DNA from: Acidobacteriota bacterium
GTDB lineage: Bacteria > Acidobacteriota > Terriglobia > Versatilivoradales > Versatilivoraceae
Assembly (NCBI GenBank): GCA_026706225.1
Contig: JAPOZE010000106.1
Location: 1-5,900 of the forward strand
Length of the DNA: 5,900 nucleotides
Reading direction: 5' to 3'
Shown here piece by piece: positions 1 through 4,733 of the stretch. Numbering within the stretch: the first letter of the stretch is position 1; each line of letters opens with the position of its first letter. Made by a program: the position numbers and the translations under genes. Below the pieces are notes generated by a model. It worked only from the letters and a program-made list of their open reading frames with translations. It had not been told where the DNA came from and did no database searches.

Positions 1-564
1 GTTGATGCAACTGACCCCCACCACGGCTTCGATCTTGCCGGTCTCGATCATCTGCCGCACGATGGCCGAGCCCTCCGCAACCAGCACGGCGTAACCCAAC
101 CGCTCCGCCTCCACCGACAGGTCCTGAATCGAGCAAAGCCCGCACTCCTTGCAGAGCAGTCCGAACTCGTCGAAGGGCGCGGGACAGCGTTCTTCCACTC
201 GCAGGCACTTGGGAAGCAGCAGCAGGCGGCGGTCGTAGGGGATCTGGGCCAGCGTATCCCGCCAGGCCTCGTTGCTGACCAGGATGGCCGCGTAGTCCCG
301 GTACTTGCTGTCCAGCTTGGCCGCCTCGAGCACGGCGGCGGCGTGTTCCCGCAGCTCGTCCATGCTCAGCGGCGGCACCGCGCCCACCGCGCGGACATGA
401 TCGGCCACGACCTTCTTCAGAAAGACCCGAACCAGCTTGTCGTCGGGAATGTTGGACTGGGCGGGGCGGTAGGCCTGCTTGGGGACCTTGGCCGGAAGCG
501 TCAGCAGGACCCCGTTTCCGGAATCCGGCGCCCTCTTGAGATCATCCGTTATCTTCCGGATCAT
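1..564 (-). CDS. DUF116-family cysteine-rich protein, 3'-partial
   Basis: The last gene of the visible operon, cut by the left edge after 188 residues. DUF116 proteins have no established reaction. The diagnostic run is present: RRLLLLPKCLR with C120, then C127 (RCPAP), then CKECGLC with C138, C141 and C144, then SVEAERLGYAV, a glycine turn (EGSAIVRQM), and VVGVSCIN with C186. These six cysteines suggest a Fe-S or zinc site. Residues 1-110 are helical and variable. I chose ATG 564 because GGAGGGAG (573-580) lies eight bases upstream. An in-frame ATG at 588 has its purine run directly adjacent and would start six bases after the radical SAM stop. What follows downstream cannot be seen; some DUF116 proteins, as I recall, are fused to or neighbours of prenyl-synthase-like domains, which is worth checking here. 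Its co-transcription with the sulfur and Fe-S genes makes it part of the same process. Family recognition is from the motif pattern. Confidence 0.87.
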   Translation of the reverse strand, partial: MIRKITDDLKRAPDSGNGVLLTLPAKVPKQAYRPAQSNIPDDKLVRVFLKKVVADHVRAVGAVPPLSMDELREHAAAVLEAAKLDSKYRDYAAILVSNEAWRDTLAQIPYDRRLLLLPKCLRVEERCPAPFDEFGLLCKECGLCSIQDLSVEAERLGYAVLVAEGSAIVRQMIETGKIEAVVGVSCIN

Positions 565-572
565 GCTGGCGA

Positions 573-580
573 CTCCCTCC
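573..580 (-). promoter_or_regulatory. Shine-Dalgarno site GGAGGGAG of the DUF116 gene
   Basis: A purine run on the minus strand in the 30-base gap after the radical SAM stop, eight bases before ATG 564. It favours that ATG over the in-frame ATG at 588. Confidence 0.6.
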
Positions 581-594
581 TGGCCCATTCCTCT

Positions 595-1800
595 TCAGGT
601 ATAGGCTCCAAATCCGAAAAACCAGTGTTTCTTGGCGAAGCGATAGGCCCAGTTTTCTTCCGGGAGCTCATTCCCGGGATTGTACTGGCTGGGTCTCGAT
701 TCCATCAGTTCCAGTTCCGGCATGGCCCTCTGCCGCAGGGTGGTATCTTCAGCCCCGTTGCGCTCCACCACCTGCTTGAGCAAGTCGGGCCGTTCCAGGA
801 CGATGCACCCCTGGGTAGCCTTGGCGGCCGTCCGCCGAAAGTCCTCCAGCAGGGGAGACTCGGTCATGGTCTTGAACAAATCTCCCTGGTTGTCGTGGAT
901 GGACTCGTTGGCGAACTGAATCACGGGACAGGGCTCCACGTCGCCGAAGGGGCTGATGTGGTGGCTGATCCCGGTGGCCGCCGGGCAGAGCGCCTCTCCC
1001 CGGTCGTCGTAGTAGGCATCCACGATCCCGATCGGCTTGCGGTTGCGCATGTCCAGCACGAACCGCCGCAGTCGGAGCCCCTGATCGGCGGTCAGGGCGA
1101 GCTGAGGATTGGCGATGGGCCCGACAGGCCGATAGGTGTGGAACCAGGTGTAGTGCACTCCCATATCGATGAGCCTGTCGATCCAGGATTCCCGGACCAG
1201 GTCGTCGAAGTTGCTCTGGCACACGCTGGTGGCCACTCCGGTGATCAGCCGGTGCCGCAGGCAGGCCTCGATGCCGGCCAGGGTCCGGTTCAGGACGCCC
1301 TTGCGCCCGCGCCGCACGTCGCTGACGGCTTCGGTCCCTTCCACGCTGACCAGGGGCGTGGCGTTGCCGGCGTCGCGGAGTTCAGAGGCCATCTTGTCGG
1401 TGATGGCATGACCGTTGGTGAAGATCTGAAAGTAGCAGTCGGGGTGAGCCTTCAGGATGGCCATGAGGTCGGGATGGAGGAAGGGCTCCCCCCCGAGGAT
1501 CCCGAAAAAGCTGTTTCCATGTTTCTTGGCATTCCCGATCAACCGGTTCATGTCCTCGAAACTGATCAGCGACTGCGGTTTGTCGACGTCTACCCAGCAC
1601 CCCTGGCAGCGGAGGTTGCAGCTATTGGTGATGGAGACGTAGAGAAACGGGGGAAAGGTCTGCCCCTGCTTGAGCCGGGCCTTGAACCGCTGAACCGAAC
1701 GGATGCCCTTGTATCCGAAGTTGTAGCCGATCTTCCACAGCAGGCGGGCGTCGGTGGTCCGCACCATGCGATAGCCGAAGGAGAGCATCGTGGTCAGCAT
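595..1800 (-). CDS. Radical SAM enzyme with extra C-terminal cysteines
   Basis: 401-residue radical SAM protein. The catalytic [4Fe-4S] motif is CNLRCQGC (C61, C65, C68) on the strand YVSITNSC, followed by the SAM-binding GGEP at 103-106 and the strand QIFTNGH (125-131), as in the SPASM/PqqE/HpnH-like branch. A short N-terminal extension (1-50) carries aromatic and basic residues. After the barrel, C272, C291 and C332 (LCPAATG, VEPCPVI, QGCIV) recall a reduced auxiliary-cluster region, but the full seven-cysteine SPASM set is absent. The order CPAATGISHHISPFGDVEPCP resembles the 'CxAG...I...G.V.PC' of SPASM entries. The tail (about 345-401) ends in an aromatic, Gly-rich segment. The start is ATG 1800, four bases after the ferredoxin gene stop, with a weak GGGGA ten bases upstream; ATG 1788 is possible. 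Its substrate is unknown: neighbours argue for a sulfur, lipoyl or metal-cofactor step, or a protein modification, rather than hopanoid or PQQ synthesis. The superfamily call is certain, the function is not. Confidence 0.93.
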   Translation of the reverse strand: MLTTMLSFGYRMVRTTDARLLWKIGYNFGYKGIRSVQRFKARLKQGQTFPPFLYVSITNSCNLRCQGCWVDVDKPQSLISFEDMNRLIGNAKKHGNSFFGILGGEPFLHPDLMAILKAHPDCYFQIFTNGHAITDKMASELRDAGNATPLVSVEGTEAVSDVRRGRKGVLNRTLAGIEACLRHRLITGVATSVCQSNFDDLVRESWIDRLIDMGVHYTWFHTYRPVGPIANPQLALTADQGLRLRRFVLDMRNRKPIGIVDAYYDDRGEALCPAATGISHHISPFGDVEPCPVIQFANESIHDNQGDLFKTMTESPLLEDFRRTAAKATQGCIVLERPDLLKQVVERNGAEDTTLRQRAMPELELMESRPSQYNPGNELPEENWAYRFAKKHWFFGFGAYT

Positions 1801-1804
1801 CGGG

Positions 1805-2698
1805 CTAGATTCCCCAGTCGTCTTCGGTGGGAGCCGGCCGGTTGTCCTTTACGGTCTGGGAGCGCTCCTGGCGGGCAGCCAGCTTGGCCTTGGCCCGTTC
1901 GGCCCGTTCCTGGATGTCGCCGGCCGAGGGCAGGCTCATCAGAACCTCGTCCGGGATGTCAAAGTCCTTCTTCAGCTTGCGCAGGCACTTCTTGCGCTCC
2001 AGCAGGGCTCGAGACTCGTCCCGCTCGGTGGAGAAGCGCTGTCGGGCCTCCGTCTGACGCGTGCGCAGGGAACCGTAGAGATCCCCGCCCAGCAGGGCCG
2101 AGATGTCCACCTTCATGGCCTCGCGCTGAATGTCCTCCTGCCGGACCACGTCGCCGTTGATGGGGCCGCTCTTGTACTTGGGAAAGAGAATGGCCACCTC
2201 GGGGCAGACGCGGGAGCAGGCCGGGCAGTCCGTCTTGCAGTTGCTTTCGTTCTGAACCTGGATCTTCTCCTCGTGCACCCCGTAGACGTCAAAGAGACAA
2301 AAGCTCAGGCACTGCATGCAGTTGGTGCAGCGGTTGTAGTCGATCACCGGAAACCAGGGTTTCCAGCCGCCGGGATCGGGCAGCTCGGTTTGCCCTCGCA
2401 CCTCCTCCACAACCTTCAGAATCTCGGAGGTTTCGAGACCGTCGATGTCCCGGAAATAGAGCTTGTCTCCGTTCCCGTTTCCCATGGCGGGAAGCGGTTC
2501 ATTCTTGCCGAAGACTCCCAGCAGAAGCCAGGCGCCTTCCTGCATGGCTCCGACCTGGCTGTCCGAGCGGATGACCGAAACCGCATAGCCTCTGTCCAGA
2601 AGGCTGCGGGTCAAGTCGTAATGCGGGTCGTCGCCAGGCTGGCGGCGGCCACCGTTCTGGTAGAGACCGATCCGGAGAGGCGATTTGGGAGGTATCAC
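1805..2698 (-). CDS. Two-cluster ferredoxin-domain protein with alpha/beta N-domain
   Basis: 297-residue soluble iron-sulfur protein. The middle holds two cluster motifs: CTNCMQCLSFC (C124, C127, C130, C134) and CKTDCPACSRVCP (C154, C158, C161, C165), expected to bind two [4Fe-4S] clusters for electron transfer. Residues 1-105 look like an alpha/beta domain (strand LRIGLYQNGG, helix YDLTRSLLDRG, strand YAVSVIRSD) that I cannot assign to a family. Residues 185-297 are highly charged, predicted helical or coiled, rich in Arg, Lys and Glu, with a lone C238. The frame is open up to an ATG at 2722, but I chose GTG at 2698: it overlaps the stop of the preceding gene as GTGA and has a full GGAGG (2706-2710) seven bases upstream. 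The window's radical SAM enzyme starts four bases after its stop, so this protein is a likely electron donor to that enzyme or a partner of the HdrA-like protein just before it. The Fe-S assignment is secure; the partner is inferred. Confidence 0.92.
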   Translation of the reverse strand: MIPPKSPLRIGLYQNGGRRQPGDDPHYDLTRSLLDRGYAVSVIRSDSQVGAMQEGAWLLLGVFGKNEPLPAMGNGNGDKLYFRDIDGLETSEILKVVEEVRGQTELPDPGGWKPWFPVIDYNRCTNCMQCLSFCLFDVYGVHEEKIQVQNESNCKTDCPACSRVCPEVAILFPKYKSGPINGDVVRQEDIQREAMKVDISALLGGDLYGSLRTRQTEARQRFSTERDESRALLERKKCLRKLKKDFDIPDEVLMSLPSAGDIQERAERAKAKLAARQERSQTVKDNRPAPTEDDWGI

Positions 2699-3102
2699 GA
2701 CGATTCCTCCGTTTTGGAACACCCTTCAAGCAGACGCTCGACGACCGTTCCGGCACTGTCCACGCGCATGTTCAGAATTTCAACGGTATCTTGAGCCAAG
2801 GGTGCCTGAGCCGCTGAAAAGAGCCACTTTACGGCTCGCGGATAGCAGGCCGCAATCCTGATTCCACCCTCCGCCGCCAGTCGCTTCAGCGCCGGATCGC
2901 GGCGGGCCGACATCTCGCACAGATCGGGAACGGCCTCAAAGGCTGCCCCCGACCGGGTAAGCCGTTGAAGGACCTCGTCCTTGACATCCGCAGCAATCAC
3001 CTTGGCATAGGCGCAGCGACAATAGAGGATTTTCGGCGGCTGCGCCGGCACCGGTCCCGGGATTGGGCGTTTCGGCACGGTAGCATCGTGGTGGCTTGCC
3101 AT
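2695..3102 (-). CDS. Small cysteine protein resembling the N-terminal domain of HdrA
   Basis: 135-residue soluble protein with no family I can name with certainty. After a Pro-rich leader (about 1-24) comes ILYCRCAYAKVI, with C28 and C30, then a helix, PDLCEMSARRDP with C62, and IRIAACYPRAVKWLF with C86. The order CxC, then LC, then AACxPR near an Arg/Phe-rich segment, is the layout of the HdrA N-terminal domain (pattern CHCG, LCS, VVAACSPR), which binds a [4Fe-4S] cluster. Here it stands alone, without the FAD-binding part of HdrA. C128 near the C-terminus is extra. I take ATG at 3102, two bases after the GTPase stop; a TTG at 3108 overlapping that stop (TTGA) is the alternative, and neither has a clear Shine-Dalgarno site. 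It ends in a four-base overlap with the ferredoxin gene, so the two are probably co-translated and may work as a pair that handles electrons or sulfur. That it is a real coding gene is well supported by frame, overlaps and motif; the HdrA link is inference from the pattern. Confidence 0.85.
   Translation of the reverse strand: MASHHDATVPKRPIPGPVPAQPPKILYCRCAYAKVIAADVKDEVLQRLTRSGAAFEAVPDLCEMSARRDPALKRLAAEGGIRIAACYPRAVKWLFSAAQAPLAQDTVEILNMRVDSAGTVVERLLEGCSKTEESS
2706..2710 (-). promoter_or_regulatory. Shine-Dalgarno site GGAGG of the ferredoxin gene
   Basis: A perfect GGAGG on the minus strand, seven bases before the GTG at 2698. It lies inside the end of the HdrA-like gene, whose stop overlaps the start as GTGA. 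It decides the start in favour of GTG 2698 over ATG 2722. Confidence 0.7.
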
Positions 3103-3104
3103 AT

Positions 3105-4244
3105 TCAAGCGGGAGCGACCTGTACGGCCGTCACACCGGACTCCGACGCCCGCAGCCGATGGGTGGGCGTGGGCCGTGCCGGGCGGAACGCTTCCAGGTG
3201 CTCTACCTTGAGCGACAGTCCATCATCCCGGCCAATGGCCTGGAGAACTTCCTGAACCAGGGTCCGCAGGTCTTCCGGATCGGCCTCGGCCCGCAGGTTG
3301 ACAATGAGTTCCCCGGTACTCAGGGGGTCTTGCAACGCATGGGACTGCTCCGGAACGCCATCGGTCCCGGTCAGGTTGGCCACCCCGATATCGTGGCCCT
3401 GCTCGCCAGGGGTCAAGGTCATTTTCAAGTGGGCGATTTCGCGGGATCGGAGGCGTCGCTGGATGGCCGTCATGGCTTGGCGCAGGAGGGCATTGCCGTC
3501 AAAGGCAGTGTCAGCCTCTACCCGCAAGCTGCAGTTGAGCCATCCCAGCAGCGCCTCTCCCTCGGCGTAGGTGTCGTAGTCCACTTCCAGGTCTCCCTGC
3601 GTGTAGTCGAGGGGCCGGGTGATCTGTTCGAACCATTCCTCCAGCCCTGTGCCTTGGCGCGCGGAAACAGCCAGCACCCGGTCGGGGGAAAACGTCTCCT
3701 GCAGCGCCTGACTGAGCCGTTCCAGGCGCTGGGGACTGAGGAGGTCGATCTTGTTGATGACGATGATGTCGGCTTCCTCCAACTGCTTGCGGTAGACGTA
3801 AACCACCTTGGGCGAGAAAGACTTCCCGGGCTCGAGCTCCAGAATGCGCAGGGCCCGCACCGGATCCACCATGACGCTCAGGGGAGCGATCCAGTAGTTC
3901 CCGCCGTACATGCGCCGCAGGGGGTAGTCCACCGTGGCTTTCAAATCGGTGCAGCTCCCCACCGGCTCGGCCAAGAAGACATCGGGGCGCTGCTCCCTCG
4001 ACAGGCGCTCGGAGGCGCCGACCAGAGAATCGAACTTGCAGCAGAAGCATCCGCCCGTAATCTCTTCCACGGGAAAGCCGCTGGAGCCGAGCAAGGCGGT
4101 ATCGACCAGTCCGTGGCTCTGGTCGTTGGTGATCAATCCCACTCGAGACCCGCGGCGTTGCAAGAGTTCGGCCAGGCGCAGCACGGCCGTGGTCTTGCCG
4201 GCCCCGAGAAAACCACCGATCATGATGTAGCGGGCTTTATCCAT
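3105..4244 (-). CDS. CobW/G3E-family GTPase (putative metallochaperone)
   Basis: 379-residue cytosolic P-loop GTPase of the G3E class (CobW, HypB, UreG, MeaB), whose members use GTP to load metals or cofactors into enzymes. Visible motifs: Walker A GGFLGAGKTT (10-19); the CobW metal-binding motif GGCFCC, with C66, C68 and C69; the switch/Walker B region VFLAEPVGSC (89-98), where Glu93 stands in the position of the usual ET/EP; and the guanine-specificity motif NKID (164-167). The C-terminal part (about 220-379) is not obviously a standard CobW C-terminal domain and has no His-rich metal tail. C98 is a further cysteine close to the nucleotide site. The start is ATG 4244, which has a good AAGGA (4250-4254) five bases upstream and overlaps the lipoyl-carrier stop (ATGGATAA), implying coupled translation. 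The client is unknown; the Fe-S and radical SAM proteins of this operon are the obvious candidates. Family assignment is very secure; metal and client are not known. Confidence 0.93.
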   Translation of the reverse strand: MDKARYIMIGGFLGAGKTTAVLRLAELLQRRGSRVGLITNDQSHGLVDTALLGSSGFPVEEITGGCFCCKFDSLVGASERLSREQRPDVFLAEPVGSCTDLKATVDYPLRRMYGGNYWIAPLSVMVDPVRALRILELEPGKSFSPKVVYVYRKQLEEADIIVINKIDLLSPQRLERLSQALQETFSPDRVLAVSARQGTGLEEWFEQITRPLDYTQGDLEVDYDTYAEGEALLGWLNCSLRVEADTAFDGNALLRQAMTAIQRRLRSREIAHLKMTLTPGEQGHDIGVANLTGTDGVPEQSHALQDPLSTGELIVNLRAEADPEDLRTLVQEVLQAIGRDDGLSLKVEHLEAFRPARPTPTHRLRASESGVTAVQVAPA

Positions 4245-4713
4245 TATCGTCCTTGTGCCCCGACTGCTCTCTCATCTTGTCGATGGTGAGATCCAGAATC
4301 TCCACGTATCCCTGCACGTCCACGCTGTTGGATTCGGGGGCGCCGCTGACACTGTAGAGCCAGCCCTTTCCGTAGGGATCGGTGTCGACCAGGCTGATGT
4401 CCTGCTCGATCAGGGGGTTCACACTTTCGAAGACCCCGTCGACCACGCAATAAAGGTCGGTCAGGGCCTTGAAGGCTTCGATCCAGCCGATGGTCTGGCC
4501 AACGCTGACCTGCTGGCCGGGCCTGGCGTCGAATTCGAATTCTACAAGATCCCCGAGCATTCGTGTGGCGAATTTGGTCATTCCCACCCGCCACAGGCCG
4601 GATTGCTGCTCGACAGTCCAGAAGTGAGAGGCGGTATAGCGTCGATCCACCGGCAGCCGCGTCGAAAATCGGGAACGCTTGTAACGAATTTGCTGCTGCC
4701 GGTCTTGTCCCAT
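4237..4713 (-). CDS. GcvH-family lipoyl carrier protein
   Basis: 158-residue homologue of glycine cleavage H protein, which carries lipoate as a swinging dithiol arm on one lysine. Family features appear in order: YTASHFWTVE (26-35), VGMTKFATRMLGD (43-55), the hairpin IEAFKALTDLY (78-88) with lipoyl lysine K82 (codon 4468-4470), and the terminal DPYGKGWLYSV (112-122). The N-terminus has about 23 extra residues, rich in Arg and Lys (YKRSRFSTRLPVDRR), and the length is somewhat above the usual 125-130. I chose ATG at 4713 because the frame continues upstream to 4854 only through the desulfurase gene with no homology. A TTG at 4737 that overlaps the desulfurase stop is an alternative. No gcvT, gcvP or lipoate ligase is visible. 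Placement between a cysteine desulfurase and Fe-S genes suggests a carrier of sulfur or of a lipoyl-bound intermediate, like LbpA of sHdr systems, rather than glycine catabolism. That role is inference; the fold and modification site are clear. It overlaps the next gene by 8 bases. Confidence 0.93.
   Translation of the reverse strand: MGQDRQQQIRYKRSRFSTRLPVDRRYTASHFWTVEQQSGLWRVGMTKFATRMLGDLVEFEFDARPGQQVSVGQTIGWIEAFKALTDLYCVVDGVFESVNPLIEQDISLVDTDPYGKGWLYSVSGAPESNSVDVQGYVEILDLTIDKMREQSGHKDDNG
4250..4254 (-). promoter_or_regulatory. Shine-Dalgarno site AAGGA of the GTPase gene
   Basis: AAGGA on the minus strand, five bases before ATG 4244 and inside the end of the lipoyl-carrier gene. It supports translation of the GTPase from a start that overlaps the stop of the gene before it. 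Confidence 0.6.
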
Positions 4714-4733
4714 TCGGATGGTTCGGCGCTCTC

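Noticed and set aside
343..2160. A 605-codon open frame on the plus strand, longer than any other open frame in the window
   Set aside because: It lies antisense to the DUF116, radical SAM and ferredoxin genes, which carry clear motifs and tight junctions. Its own product is low in complexity, rich in Gly, Pro, Arg and His, with no recognisable domain; such frames are common opposite high-GC genes.
1790..2794. A 334-codon open frame on the plus strand
   Set aside because: It is antisense to the ferredoxin gene, whose eight ordered cysteines settle the strand; no domain is seen in the antisense product.
3511..4050. A 179-codon frame on the minus strand within the GTPase gene
   Set aside because: It is in a different frame from the GTPase, Arg/Gly/Pro-rich and without motifs; typical high-GC shadow.
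3096..4289. A 397-codon open frame on the plus strand
   Set aside because: It mirrors the GTPase gene almost exactly and shows no motif. The minus strand encodes Walker A, GGCFCC and NKID, so this is a shadow.
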